Notes under the pieces: model-generated
Seen by the model: the letters and a program-made list of their open reading frames with translations, nothing else
Told to the model about the DNA's origin: nothing
Databases searched by the model: none
Assembly (NCBI RefSeq): GCF_002008165.1
Contig: NZ_MRDM01000030.1
Coordinates: 186,001 to 250,000, forward strand
Source of the DNA: Rhizobium laguerreae
GTDB taxonomy: Bacteria; Pseudomonadota; Alphaproteobacteria; Rhizobiales; Rhizobiaceae
DNA: 64,000 nucleotides
Direction: 5' to 3'
In this document: positions 35,921 through 44,933 of the stretch, piece after piece
Position numbering within the stretch: position 1 is the first letter of the stretch
Layout: each line of letters starts with the position of its first letter
Translations under genes and position numbers: made by a program

Positions 35921-35935
35921 GTTCCCTTTCTGTTC
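35921..35935 (-). promoter_or_regulatory. LexA (SOS) box of the imuA-imuB-dnaE2 operon
   Basis: GTTCCCTTTCTGTTC fits the alphaproteobacterial LexA box GTTC-N7-GTTC exactly. It lies 61 bases upstream of the imuA start, so the operon should be SOS-induced. Confidence 0.85.
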
Positions 35936-35993
35936 CGACGCAATTAAAGAGTCAAGCAACCGGAGGAATGGGAATATTATCCTGAACATTAGA

Positions 35994-36027
35994 AATCAGC
36001 AGAATACCGAAGGGAATCAGCAGAATA
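35994..36027 (+). repeat. Two-unit direct repeat upstream of the ligase gene
   Basis: AATCAGCAGAATA occurs at 35994-36006 and again at 36015-36027, a 21-base step. It lies between the imuA and ligase genes. It could be a regulator site or a slippage product. Confidence 0.6.
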
Positions 36028-36141
36028 GCGGGCGGCGGATTTTTTTCCGAGCGTTTGCGAGCGCTAATCCCTTTGTGTGAATTGCGGGGACAAGTCGGCA
36101 TCGTCACAGTGTCTTTAAGATTTTTCTGCTGAACTCCCGGC

Positions 36142-37206
36142 ATGACGAAGCCTCCGAGATCAAAACCCCTCCTTCGTGACACCGAGGCCCCGATCCGTTC
36201 CCGGCCGCGCGGGAAGCGTAATCCAGCCCAACCACAGCTGCTGTTCGATCCCATGCCCGAGCGCGTCGAGCCTGCGCTGGCGCAACTGAAGTCCCGTCCC
36301 TCAAAAGGAAACGAGTGGAGCTGGGAGCTGAAATGGGATGGCTATCGCCTTGCCGTCCATATCGAGCCGCAGGGGATCCGGATCCTCACCCGCGGCGGAC
36401 ATGACTGGACACATCGGTTTCCGGCGATAGAGCAGGCCGCCCGAGCGCTCGGGCCGGCGACGATGATCATCGATGGCGAGGCGGTCGTGCTCGACGAAGA
36501 GGGTCGTCCGGATTTCGGGCTGCTGCAGCAATCGCTGGGCGCATCCGGCAAACAAGCCGGCAACCGTGCCTCCAACGCCGTCCTCTACGCTTTTGATCTT
36601 GTTTATCTGGACGGCCACGATCTGCGCGGTGTCGAATACCGGTCTCGACGCCACCTTCTCGAGGACACGTTAAACGGCCAAATGAATGATCAAGTCGGCG
36701 CCGTCAGGCTATCGGAAACACTCGATGGCGAACCAGCTGTCCTGCTGGAGCATGTCTGCCGCCTCAGGCTGGAAGGCATCGTCGGCAAGCACCTCGACCG
36801 GCCCTATCGCTCGGGCCGGACCGGGGATTGGGTGAAAGTCAAATGCGTCCAGAGCGAGGCCTTCTTCATTGTCGGTTATGAGAAGTCGACGGCATTCCCT
36901 TCGGGCTTCGGCTCGTTGGTGCTTGCCGCCTACCGCGGTGCCGACCTCGTCCACGTCGGAAGCGTCGGCACGGGCTTCAGGCAAGCCGAGATCATAAGGT
37001 TGCGGAAGATGCTGGACACACTGCGATGGAACCGAAAGCAGCCGCCCCTGCCCTATTCCGGAAGCGCCGATATTGTCTGGGTCGAACCGACACTGATCGC
37101 CGAGATCGAGTTTCGCGCCTGGTCGACAGACGGGAAACTCCGCCATCCGTCCTACAAGGGCTTGCGAGAACGTCAGGACAATGCCGACGTCTTCCGGCTC
37201 GACTAG
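36142..37206 (+). CDS. Stand-alone ATP-dependent DNA ligase (LigD ligase-domain type)
   Basis: The 354-residue protein has the adenylation motif with Lys in ELKWDGYRLAV, then DGEAVVLDE and EGIVGKHLDRPYRSGRTGDW with its VKVKC end, and a C-terminal OB domain (HVGSVGTGFRQAE). It matches the ligase domain of LigD without the polymerase or 3'-phosphoesterase domains. Such single-domain ligases in rhizobia accompany Ku-based end joining or base repair. It is divergent from the mutasome operon, and no LexA box was seen in front of it. The first 35 residues are basic and unstructured. Confidence 0.92.
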   Translation: MTKPPRSKPLLRDTEAPIRSRPRGKRNPAQPQLLFDPMPERVEPALAQLKSRPSKGNEWSWELKWDGYRLAVHIEPQGIRILTRGGHDWTHRFPAIEQAARALGPATMIIDGEAVVLDEEGRPDFGLLQQSLGASGKQAGNRASNAVLYAFDLVYLDGHDLRGVEYRSRRHLLEDTLNGQMNDQVGAVRLSETLDGEPAVLLEHVCRLRLEGIVGKHLDRPYRSGRTGDWVKVKCVQSEAFFIVGYEKSTAFPSGFGSLVLAAYRGADLVHVGSVGTGFRQAEIIRLRKMLDTLRWNRKQPPLPYSGSADIVWVEPTLIAEIEFRAWSTDGKLRHPSYKGLRERQDNADVFRLD

Positions 37207-37269
37207 CGAAATCAGCGCCGTCCGCTAGATTGTCCGCCATTCGAGCTCAAGCGGAGCAGATGGCCTGCT

Positions 37270-38043
37270 ATGTACAATCTTTATCGCATGGAAGACAGGG
37301 ACTGGGTCGCAAAATGGGCCCAGGATGCCGAAAGCCTGATCAACCTGATGCCTGCCTACCAAATGAATCCTGGTCAGATGGGGCCGATCGTCCGCAACAC
37401 CGCCGACGGGAAGAAGCAACTGGTCCATGCGCGCTGGGGACTGCCCTCGCCGCGCTTCGCACTTGAGAAGACGGCCAAAATCAAGGCCGAGAAACTTGCG
37501 GCCAAAGGCAAGCCATTCGATCTCGAAGAACTGATCCGCATGGAGGCCGACCGCGGCACGACCAACGTGCGCAAGCTCAGTTTTCCGCACTGGACGCGAT
37601 GGTTTGGCGTCGAAAACAGATGCCTTGTCCCGGTTACCAGTTTCGCGGAACCGGATCCGGCCAGCCAGGCGGATGGCGGAAACGTGCCCAATGCCTGGTT
37701 CGCCCGCGACGAGCAGAAGTCGCTGATGTTCTTTGCCGGTCTCCATGTGCCGCAATGGCAGAGTGTCCGAAAGGTCAGGGACGGCCTGACCACTGACGAT
37801 CTCTATGGGTTTTTGACCACGGATCCCAACGACCTGGTGAAACCGATCCATGACAAGGCCATGCCGGTCCTATTGCTGACGAAGGAAGAGACCGACACCT
37901 GGATGCGGGCGCCCTGGGATGAAGCCAAGGAGCTGGCCCGTCCACTACCGAATTACGCGCTGATCATTTCCTCGCGCGAACCGTACGGATCGACGATTGT
38001 CACTAAATCCGGAGAGCCTGTACGTCAAACAAGCCTTTTTTAG
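37270..38043 (+). CDS. SRAP/YedK-family protein with Cys2 replaced by Tyr
   Basis: The 257-residue protein belongs to the SOS-response-associated peptidase family: MYNLYRMEDRDWVAKW at the start, LVHARWGLPSP, CLVPVTSFAEPDP (the Glu region), and IHDKAMPVLLLTKEE (the His region). In this family Cys2, as in MCNLY or MCGRF, becomes the N-terminal residue and forms a thiazolidine link with abasic sites. Here codon 2 is TAC (Tyr) where TGC would give Cys. If the start is right, abasic-site crosslinking should be lost. It follows the ligase gene by 63 bases. Confidence 0.88.
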   Translation: MYNLYRMEDRDWVAKWAQDAESLINLMPAYQMNPGQMGPIVRNTADGKKQLVHARWGLPSPRFALEKTAKIKAEKLAAKGKPFDLEELIRMEADRGTTNVRKLSFPHWTRWFGVENRCLVPVTSFAEPDPASQADGGNVPNAWFARDEQKSLMFFAGLHVPQWQSVRKVRDGLTTDDLYGFLTTDPNDLVKPIHDKAMPVLLLTKEETDTWMRAPWDEAKELARPLPNYALIISSREPYGSTIVTKSGEPVRQTSLF

Positions 38044-38173
38044 CCAGTCTCGCGTGGCAAAATCAGTCGTCCGAACGGCTCTGCCTTCATAGCCGCACCG
38101 CGGCAGCACGTTTCTGGCGGAGTCCTTCCAGTGGCTCCTGCCTTGCCGCATCGCGTGTTAGTGGGAGTTGGGC

Positions 38174-38892
38174 CTAGCGATATACGAGCCCGCCATCGCT
38201 CGGGATCGCCTGCCCAGTGACGTAGTCGGAATCGTCGCTACAGAGGAATGCAACAAGGGCCGCTACATCTTCGGGCGTCTGGGCGCGACCGAGCGCTATA
38301 CCCCAACATACTTCCTGTAGGTTTCGCCTTTCGGCGCGCCCGTGAGCTGTGAAAAGCGCTCGTCGATCTCGACCCACATGTCAGTTCCGACTATGCCGGG
38401 GCAATAGGCGTTCACCGTGATGCCGGCGCTCGCATACTGGCAGGCCTTCGTGGCCAGCGGCGGAGGATGCGTTGATGATCTTACCTTTGATGCCCCGAGC
38501 CTTGAACTTGGCCGCAGCGGCTTGAATGCCCATACCACGCTATCGGCATTCACTCGGAAGATGCGATCCATATCTTCCGGAAGCACGTCGGCGAGTGGCT
38601 TGACCTGCGCAACGCCCGCATTGTTGACGATGGCGTGGAAGCCACCAAGCTCCCTCTCGACCTGATGTACCGCCGCAAACACCTCATCGCGCTTGCTGAC
38701 ATCGGCGACAAATGACGTGGCGCTCGCTCCGAGGGCCTCAACTTCCTTCTTTACCTCAGCGAGCTTCTCTTCCTTCAGATCTACCAGTCCGACCTTTGCG
38801 CCGTCTCTCGCGAGGCGTAAGGCAATAGCCCGGCCGATACCCTGGCTGGCTCCTGTTACGAGGACGACCCGTCCCTTTGGCTGCGTATCCAT
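38174..38892 (-). pseudogene. Acetoin reductase-like SDR (BudC type), several lesions
   Basis: The frame from 38892 reads KGRVVLVTGASQGIGRAIAL and NNAGVAQVKPLADVLPEDM, typical of 2,3-butanediol dehydrogenase/diacetyl reductase. After about VVWAFK the frame is lost; the true continuation in another frame (GIQAAAAKFKARGIKGKIIN) then stops at a deletion that removes the YSATK active site. Homology returns at YASAGITVNAYCPGIVGTDM, shifts again near YRKYV, and ends GQAIPSDGGLVYR. With two frameshifts and one deletion it is inactive. Confidence 0.85.
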
Positions 38893-38900
38893 TGGTCCTC

Positions 38901-39587
38901 CTAAGGTTTGCCGATGCTGCTGTTGAGCGCAGCACGAAATTCCGGCTTTCGCTCAGGACTGGCTTCGGCAAGTGCTTTACGGACACCATCCGTATCGAGA
39001 TTAGCGGCGTATACCGGCGTGCCGGGCTGCTGACGCCAGGACTCGTCAAGAGGGCCGGCGTCGACACCGTCGTATCCGAGTTCATCGAACAGCCGAATGA
39101 CCCTGGCTTTATGGGCCTCATTATCGCCCGACACCGGCAACGCGATGCGTCCCGGCGTGCCCGCAGGCTTTCCGCCATCGAGCAGGCTGCGCCAGTGCAG
39201 ATTGTTGATGGCCTTCAGCACCGGCCGACCGAGCTGATTTGCCACCCAGCGGCTTTCGGCCATGCCCTGTTCGATCGGATCGATCCGCCCATCCCGCTCC
39301 TGGGGATAGTAATTTCCCGTCTCCACGACGGCGACATCGGCATCGACCTCGTCGAACAGATCCTTCGGCAGATCGGCGATCTTGAAGGCCGGGATCGCGA
39401 CGAAGACGATGTCGCCGCTGCGTGCCGCTTCATGGACGGTCACCGCCCTGGCGCCGGTCTCGGCGGCGAGATCCGCAAGCGATCCAGGGCCGCGCGAATT
39501 GGCGATGGATACTTGATGGCCCAGCTTTGAGAGCCGTCGGGCCAGCGAGCCGCCGATTTCCCCTGATCCTATGATTCCAACCTTCAT
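38901..39587 (-). CDS. F420-NADP reductase-like NAD(P)-binding protein 1
   Basis: From ATG 39587 the protein has 228 residues; an ATG one codon upstream is possible. The Rossmann motif KVGIIGSGEIGGSLARRL opens it, and the typical NSRGP and VVETGNYYPQ segments follow. It belongs to the NADPH-dependent F420 reductase-like family, whose bacterial members often work without F420. The gene is eight bases upstream of the broken SDR and 75 bases downstream of an intact SDR. Two further paralogues lie at 40496-41194 and 43566-44363. Confidence 0.87.
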   Translation of the reverse strand: MKVGIIGSGEIGGSLARRLSKLGHQVSIANSRGPGSLADLAAETGARAVTVHEAARSGDIVFVAIPAFKIADLPKDLFDEVDADVAVVETGNYYPQERDGRIDPIEQGMAESRWVANQLGRPVLKAINNLHWRSLLDGGKPAGTPGRIALPVSGDNEAHKARVIRLFDELGYDGVDAGPLDESWRQQPGTPVYAANLDTDGVRKALAEASPERKPEFRAALNSSIGKP

Positions 39588-39664
39588 CATCGCTCTCCCA
39601 AGCTGTGGAATGGTTTGGCCGTCGCCTGCGTGGCGGCGCGCCGTTGCCGGGGCAGCTCAGCCGA

Positions 39665-40432
39665 TCAGAGCCTGTAGCCGCCGCTCGCCTCGATCACCTG
39701 ACCGGTCACCCACCGGGCATCGTCAGATGCGAGGAAGGCAACAACCGCGGCGATGTCTGACGTTTCACCGAAGCGGCCGAACGCGGTGTCGGCCTCAATC
39801 GCCTTCACGGTATTGGCATCCTCTCGGACGGCGGCGTTCATGTCCGTTCGCGTCCAACCCGGCGCCACCGCGTTCACCGCAATCCCGCGCGGACCAAGCT
39901 CCATCGCAAGCGCGTGGGTGAGGTTGTTGATCGCCGCCTTCGCCATCGAATAGATCGGCACCATTGGTTGCGGGCGCGTGGAGAGGCCCGATGAGATATT
40001 GATGATCCGCCCGCCATCCGACAGACGGCTGAGCGCCGACTGGACCATGAAGAACGGCGCGCGGGCATGGACCGCGATCATCGTGTCCCAAGCCTCCGGC
40101 GTGGCGTCGGAGAGACCGCCCCAACCCGAATTGCCCGCATTGTTGACGAGAATATCGAGCGTCTTGCTGCCCTTGCGTTCCGTCAGCTCGCGATCCAGCT
40201 CGTCGTACAAGCCAGGGATCGACCCGGCATCGGAGAGATCGGCTTGCAGCGCAAAGGCGGTGCCGCCCGCCTTCTCGATCGCTGCGACCGCCTCTTCCGC
40301 GCCAGCGCTGCTGGCATTGTACGTGATCGCCACCGTCGCGCCGTCCGCCGCGAGCCGTTCAGCGATCGTCCGACCGATGCCCCGGCCCGCTCCGGTCACG
40401 AGGGCGGTTTTACCATTCAACGTCTGCGCCAT
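39665..40432 (-). CDS. SDR family oxidoreductase (FabG-like)
   Basis: The 255-residue protein has TGAGRGIGRTIAERLAADG, NNAGNSGWGGL, the active-site YSMAK in IYSMAKAAINNL, and a WVTGQVIEASGGYRL end. It is a classical NADP-preferring SDR. AAGGA precedes the start. It sits between two F420-reductase-like genes on the same strand, probably in one operon with them and the LysR gene upstream. Confidence 0.92.
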   Translation of the reverse strand: MAQTLNGKTALVTGAGRGIGRTIAERLAADGATVAITYNASSAGAEEAVAAIEKAGGTAFALQADLSDAGSIPGLYDELDRELTERKGSKTLDILVNNAGNSGWGGLSDATPEAWDTMIAVHARAPFFMVQSALSRLSDGGRIINISSGLSTRPQPMVPIYSMAKAAINNLTHALAMELGPRGIAVNAVAPGWTRTDMNAAVREDANTVKAIEADTAFGRFGETSDIAAVVAFLASDDARWVTGQVIEASGGYRL

Positions 40433-40495
40433 TGGAGATTTCCTTCGTAAAGCGAATTGCGATTTTGGAATTTGCGCTCGAGCTGGCTCGCTCGA

Positions 40496-41194
40496 TCAGG
40501 CGACACGTTCGCGCGTGATCGGGCCAGGATTGGCTTCGACGACCGCGAGCGCGAGGCGGATCAGGTCAGGGTCGCCGCCATATTCATTGTCTGCGACGTG
40601 ATGCAGAAGCACGCCGACCTGTTCGAGCTGCCGGGCGCCCTTGAGATTGCCGGCGTTGACGGGCTTGAAGCCCGCGTCGGCGATGAGGCCCCGCGTTACG
40701 TCGCCAGCGGCACGGTCGTCGGTTGCGTAGAAGACATTGGCCTGCACCGGCGCTTCAGCCCATGCCGCCGCCTCAAGCGACGGAGCCGCGATCAGGTTGA
40801 ACCCCTTGACGATGCGCGCCTTAGGCAAGCGCCGTTGCAGTTCTTCTGAAGTCGAGCTGTCGCGCATGAACTCCAGATCGTGGAAGTGCACGAAATCGGC
40901 GGTAACGCCGAGCGGGTTCATGGTCTCGATCACGACCTTGCCGTCGAGCGCGTCGCCGACCTCGGCAACGATTGCTTCGACTCGCGGCCAGTAAATCGAG
41001 AAAAGTACGACTTCACCGAACTCCGCCGCCTCGCGGATCGTACCGAGCCGAGCCTTGTCGCCCAGTTCCGCAAGTAGTGGTTCGATCTTCCGGTCCTCAC
41101 CATCCTTGGCGATGACGAGTTCGTGACCTGCGGCTGCCCAGGCGCGGGCCAAACGACTGCCGATATTGCCGGCGCTCAAAACTCCGATCTTCAT
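40496..41194 (-). CDS. F420-NADP reductase-like NAD(P)-binding protein 2
   Basis: The 232-residue protein starts MKIGVLSAGNIGSRLARAW, a Rossmann motif in which the usual second Gly region is AGNIG. It continues with VVIETMNPLGV and ARIVKGFNLIAAPS, the family pattern of the F420-dependent NADP reductases. It is clearly diverged from paralogue 1. Its neighbours are an SDR (63 bases downstream) and the LysR regulator (320 bases upstream). Confidence 0.85.
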   Translation of the reverse strand: MKIGVLSAGNIGSRLARAWAAAGHELVIAKDGEDRKIEPLLAELGDKARLGTIREAAEFGEVVLFSIYWPRVEAIVAEVGDALDGKVVIETMNPLGVTADFVHFHDLEFMRDSSTSEELQRRLPKARIVKGFNLIAAPSLEAAAWAEAPVQANVFYATDDRAAGDVTRGLIADAGFKPVNAGNLKGARQLEQVGVLLHHVADNEYGGDPDLIRLALAVVEANPGPITRERVA

Positions 41195-41514
41195 TAGATA
41201 TCCTATCTACCTCAACATTTATGCCCCCGAGGAGCGGTTCTGTTGAAAGTTAGGATATCGCCCAGGCATAGATTAGATGCCCCATGAACCTCAGTCTGTT
41301 GTTCGTGCGAGCAACAATGATGAACGGAGGTAGCCGCGGTTCGGTCGCGGCGCTGGCGCGCAACTCAATGTACGAGGCCGGCTGTCTGGTCCAGCCATAC
41401 CGGCGGGAAGCACGTCGCGGCTCCCGCCTTGCACGAGCTACAGCCTTCGGTGAGGCCCACGGGCGGTCCTACTTGAGGATTGCCGATGGCGACTAAGGCT
41501 ATGGTCGGCTCGCT

Positions 41515-42426
41515 TCAGGCTAGGCTGGCGTCGCTACCATCCCCGAAAGCATCGCGGCAAAGATCAACGAAACCGCGCACCTTCGGATCCATGTAGCGCG
41601 TGGAGGCAAAAACAGCATGGACCGGCATTGGTATGCTTGCCCAGCCCGGCAAAACCCTGACCAGGGTTCCCTCCGCCACATGTGGCTCAGCCATGAACCG
41701 CGGAAGTTGCGCCACTCCCAACCCGGATACGGTCAGGTTCTTCGCGGCAACGATGTTATCGAGTGCGCAGCGTGGCGTCTGCGAGACCTTTTCTGTTGCT
41801 TGGCCATTGACAAGGGTCCAGCTCGCGCGGCCGCTGGATGTCTTCGTAATGAGGTCGTGGCGCTTCAAATCGTCGACGGTGCGGAGCTCCGCACTTTCCT
41901 TCAAATATTCCGGCGCGGCATAGAGGCCGTACGTTATCTCTCCAAGCTTGCGGGCCGACAGATCAGAATCTTGCAAGGTGCCGATGCGGATCGCGACATC
42001 GATTCCCTCATGAATGATGTCGACGAACCGAATGGAGTATACCGCTTCCACCGTGACCTTCGGCCACTTGGACAAATAGGCGGCGATCCAGTTGTCGACC
42101 CGTGTGGTGCCGAATTCTGGTGTCGCCGTAACCTTCAGACGGCCCTGGGGCTCCTGGCGCTGCTGGGCGACCGCTGCTTGGGCCGCCTCTGCGGCGGCAA
42201 GGATCGAAGAGGCGCGTTCGAAATAGTCCCTACCGACTTCCGTCACGCTGAGCCGGCGGGTGGACCTGTTTAGCAGCCTCGCGCCGAGTTTTTCCTCGAT
42301 CCGCTGCACGATGCGGCTCACCCGAGCCTTGTCAGTCTCGAGGCGATCGGCCGCAGCGGTGAAGGACTCCTCCATCACCACCGCGACGAAAACCTGCATT
42401 TCTGAAAAACCGACTGTTGATGTCAT
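41515..42426 (-). CDS. LysR family transcriptional regulator (paralogue A)
   Basis: From ATG 42426 (MTSTVGFSEMQVFVAVV) the protein has 303 residues; ATG 42435 is an alternative. The helix-turn-helix lies in SFTAAADRLETDKARVSRIV. The effector domain follows with SIRFVDIIHEGIDVAIRIG. It is closely similar along its whole length to the LysR protein at 44934-45842, including the end STRYMDPKVRGFVDLCRD. The start codon sits in a dyad-like sequence TGTTG-N10-CAACA. Confidence 0.92.
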   Translation of the reverse strand: MTSTVGFSEMQVFVAVVMEESFTAAADRLETDKARVSRIVQRIEEKLGARLLNRSTRRLSVTEVGRDYFERASSILAAAEAAQAAVAQQRQEPQGRLKVTATPEFGTTRVDNWIAAYLSKWPKVTVEAVYSIRFVDIIHEGIDVAIRIGTLQDSDLSARKLGEITYGLYAAPEYLKESAELRTVDDLKRHDLITKTSSGRASWTLVNGQATEKVSQTPRCALDNIVAAKNLTVSGLGVAQLPRFMAEPHVAEGTLVRVLPGWASIPMPVHAVFASTRYMDPKVRGFVDLCRDAFGDGSDASLA

Positions 42427-42511
42427 GGACAACATTCTGTCACGCGCCGCTTGAGCGATCAATCAGCGCGACCCTTATATATTCGACACTAGTTGGCTCC
42501 ATCCGACTGCA

Positions 42512-42532
42512 CTGTTGTCATCGGAACAACAG
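42512..42532. promoter_or_regulatory. Dyad CTGTTGT-N7-ACAACAG upstream of LysR paralogue A
   Basis: Perfect 7-bp arms with a 7-base spacer lie 86 bases upstream of the LysR start. Related half-sites occur at 44513-44526 and 45831-45850. It fits the size of a LysR binding site. Confidence 0.5.
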
Positions 42533-42570
42533 CAGAATTCGGCCGATTTGCCGAATCGATGATCCAGCAA

Positions 42571-42942
42571 TCAGTCGCGAGCCGTTGTCTCGATGGCGTC
42601 GACGCGGTCCGGGTAAAACGCGAGGTATCCCTGGATAATCAGCATGTGGTCGAAAGGGTTCTCGTACGACCAGGCGACATCCCTAGCGGCGCCATTTCGC
42701 GCGCTAAAATAGCTGGCGTCGCCCTTGTACGGGCAGTGGGTGCTGGTGTCGCTCATGCTGAGTTCGCCCATCGCGACGTCGGCGCGCGGGATGTAGTAGA
42801 CCGGATTAAGGCTCGCCTCCTTGAGGATGAGGGCGTCGCGGCTGTCGGCGAGGATGGCATCGTCTAGCTTGACGACAACCCTTTCCCCCGCCGGAGCGAT
42901 GGTAATCGGATGGTCGGGACCTGGCTTTCTTCCACCTTGCAT
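42571..42942 (-). CDS. DUF427 family protein
   Basis: From ATG 42942 (AAAGGAG upstream) the protein has 123 residues. It contains the DUF427 core: RVVVKLDDAILADSRDALIL, NPVYYIPRADVAM, THCPYKGDASYFSA, and AWSYENPFDHMLIIQGYLAF with FYPDRVDAI. The family has a beta fold of unknown function, often near redox or regulatory genes. It lies between a SnoaL-like gene and LysR paralogue A on the same strand. Confidence 0.92.
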   Translation of the reverse strand: MQGGRKPGPDHPITIAPAGERVVVKLDDAILADSRDALILKEASLNPVYYIPRADVAMGELSMSDTSTHCPYKGDASYFSARNGAARDVAWSYENPFDHMLIIQGYLAFYPDRVDAIETTARD

Positions 42943-43061
42943 GTCGTGCTCCTTTTTGTTCGCTAAATCGTGTGCAAGTCTCGCGCCGCGCGCGGCCTGC
43001 TTGTCGAGAGACGCGCGCACCGGCGTTCGCCCGACCGGGGCCCGCGGACGTTCGAGTGTGC

Positions 43062-43472
43062 CTACTGTTCGACTGGAACGAGGCGCATCGCCTGCCCGCC
43101 GAGTTTGGGGACGAGCCGCTGCTGGACCGCGACGACGGCGGGCAGTGGGCGCCATGCTATGGTTATAGTCTCGATGCGGCCGTCCTCGCCGAGTCGGACG
43201 TGGTCGAAGGCGTCGATCACATGCCCCTCGAACCGGATCGTAAGGACCGCAATGACGTCGGCGCCCTCGCGCATCATCATCTTGGGCTCGAACGCGTCGA
43301 TCGTGGATAGCAGGGCGCCGAGGACAGCGGACACGCTGGCGCGCCCCTTGAATGGCGTGGGCAGGATCGGGCTATTGAGTTCGACGGTCTCGGACAGATG
43401 CGCGCTCACGCGCGCAATGTCGCCCTCATGCATCGCCTCGAGGAAAGGGGTGAGGTGGTCTTCGCTCGGCAT
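43062..43472 (-). CDS. SnoaL/NTF2-fold protein
   Basis: From ATG 43472 (AGGAG upstream) the protein has 136 residues. The cone-shaped NTF2-like fold is seen from HLTPFLEAMHEGDIARVSAH through ELNSPILPTPFKGRASV to VIDAFDHVRLGEDGRIETIT. Members are small isomerases, hydrolases or binding proteins. It is 93 bases after the F420-reductase-like gene 3 and likely cotranscribed with it. Confidence 0.83.
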   Translation of the reverse strand: MPSEDHLTPFLEAMHEGDIARVSAHLSETVELNSPILPTPFKGRASVSAVLGALLSTIDAFEPKMMMREGADVIAVLTIRFEGHVIDAFDHVRLGEDGRIETITIAWRPLPAVVAVQQRLVPKLGGQAMRLVPVEQ

Positions 43473-43565
43473 CGCTGCGGCTCCTGAATATGTGAGGCCC
43501 GGCGAGCCCCGCAGGGCTCCCACAACCGAATGCCGGACGCCATTGGAGGGGCGTCCGGCAGGGGG

Positions 43566-44363
43566 TCAGTTTGCGACGGTCGCGGCGCTGGCCTGGGCCA
43601 TGAAGAGGTCGACGTGGACCTGCGGCATGCCCTCGAACGTGCCGCCGATCGGCGACGGGCGCTTTGCCTCGTCGATCAGGCGCTGAGCATCTTCGCGCGA
43701 CACGGGCGTACCAGGCTGCGTGTAGGCGCGCTCGGCTTCCGGACCCGTCGCCTGCAGGTCTACCGACGGAGCGTAGGCCCAGAAGTAGATCGGCGTGCTC
43801 GGTTCGATCCGCCAGCTGTCTGCTAGTGAGCCCGCGTCGATGGTATCGAAGCCGATCTTGTCGAAGAACTCGGTCACCGCCTGCTTCGCTCCGGCGTCGT
43901 CGCCCGCGATCGGCAGCGTCGTGCGGTTCGCCGAACCCTTCGGCGTCGCGTTGGCCTTCATGTGGAGCCAGCTGAGGTTGTGAAAGCCCTTGACGACCTT
44001 CGCTCCCGGCAAACGCCGCTGGATCAGCTCACTGGAGGTCAGCTCAGCCTTGTCGAGGACGTCATTGTTGCCGAATGCGGGATAGTAGTTCGTCTGGTCG
44101 AGCACGACCTTGCCCGCGAACTTGTCGGCGGGCAGTTGCTCGGAAGCGGCGATCGGAATCGAGAGCGTGACGATGTCACCCGCCGCGATGGCCTCCTCCG
44201 TGGTGCCGGCGCTCGCCAGCGGACCAAGCTCCTCGATCAGGTCCTTGATTGTGTCCGCGCCGCGGGAGTTGCTGATCACCACCTTGTAGCCAGCCGCGGT
44301 CGCGAGGCGCGCGACTGCCTTGCCAACGAGGCCGGAGCCGATAATTCCGATAGTTTGTGCCAT
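43566..44363 (-). CDS. F420-NADP reductase-like NAD(P)-binding protein 3
   Basis: The 265-residue protein starts TIGIIGSGLVGKAVARLA, a Rossmann motif, and has VVISNSRGADTIKDLI, VVLDQTNYYPAFG and KVVKGFHNLSWLHM, all close to paralogue 1. The C-terminus has an extra 40 residues. It heads a probable operon with the SnoaL and DUF427 genes and follows LysR paralogue B on the same strand after a 570-base gap. Confidence 0.88.
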   Translation of the reverse strand: MAQTIGIIGSGLVGKAVARLATAAGYKVVISNSRGADTIKDLIEELGPLASAGTTEEAIAAGDIVTLSIPIAASEQLPADKFAGKVVLDQTNYYPAFGNNDVLDKAELTSSELIQRRLPGAKVVKGFHNLSWLHMKANATPKGSANRTTLPIAGDDAGAKQAVTEFFDKIGFDTIDAGSLADSWRIEPSTPIYFWAYAPSVDLQATGPEAERAYTQPGTPVSREDAQRLIDEAKRPSPIGGTFEGMPQVHVDLFMAQASAATVAN

Positions 44364-44933
44364 GAACTTTGTCTTTCTTCATAGGGGGCGGTAGCCGCCG
44401 ACAGGATTCCTGCGCCGGTGCTGTCCCGCGCGCCCTTCGAAGGACGAGCGCTGCAGCAAGCGACACAGCGAAAATATGGATTTGACCGAAGAGTTAACAG
44501 TCCGGCAGCGGGCAACAGACTGTTGTCCCTTGCACCGACAATGGCGCGGCAGGTCCGCGCGATACGGTGACGCCTTAGCCGACCATTGAAATCAAGCTTC
44601 CGACGTCGATAGCATGGCGCCAGGCGCCTTGCGTCGAGCTCCGCAAGGAGGTCAGCGCATACACCGGCAAGACGCCTTGTATGGCGCCAGAAGAGCGAGG
44701 AAGATCTCTAAGCTCCCTCTGACGCTGGAAAGCCCTTTTTCAAGAGTGTAACTGACCGTTGCTTTCCCACTGGGCGCGTTGGGCACGGCATCGTCGGTAT
44801 GGCTATGGCACCGACTCATCGCGGACGCCGTTGAACTGCGTCATTTACTCGCAAGCGTCGCGCCTTACGCTCAGCACATCTTGCAATCTTGATGTCGTTT
44901 CGTCTGAGCCGAGCCGGGCAGCAGCGGGTCATC
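44364..44933. promoter_or_regulatory. 570-base intergenic region upstream of F420-reductase-like gene 3
   Basis: No supported gene is seen between this gene and LysR paralogue B. A dyad of half-sites CAACAG-AC-TGTTGT lies at 44513-44526, about 150 bases upstream of the start, similar in content to the dyad before LysR paralogue A. It is a reasonable binding site for one of the two LysR proteins. Confidence 0.4.

Noticed and set aside
35994..36027. Direct repeat considered as a CRISPR array
   Set aside because: Only two 13-base units with an 8-base gap and no cas genes nearby.
41284..41496. 70-residue plus-strand frame between reductase-like gene 2 and LysR paralogue A
   Set aside because: Arg-rich, no homology, probable chance frame.
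38901..44363. Idea that the reductase-like genes prove F420 use
   Set aside because: The family includes many NAD(P)-binding proteins in organisms without F420, and no F420 synthesis gene is seen here.
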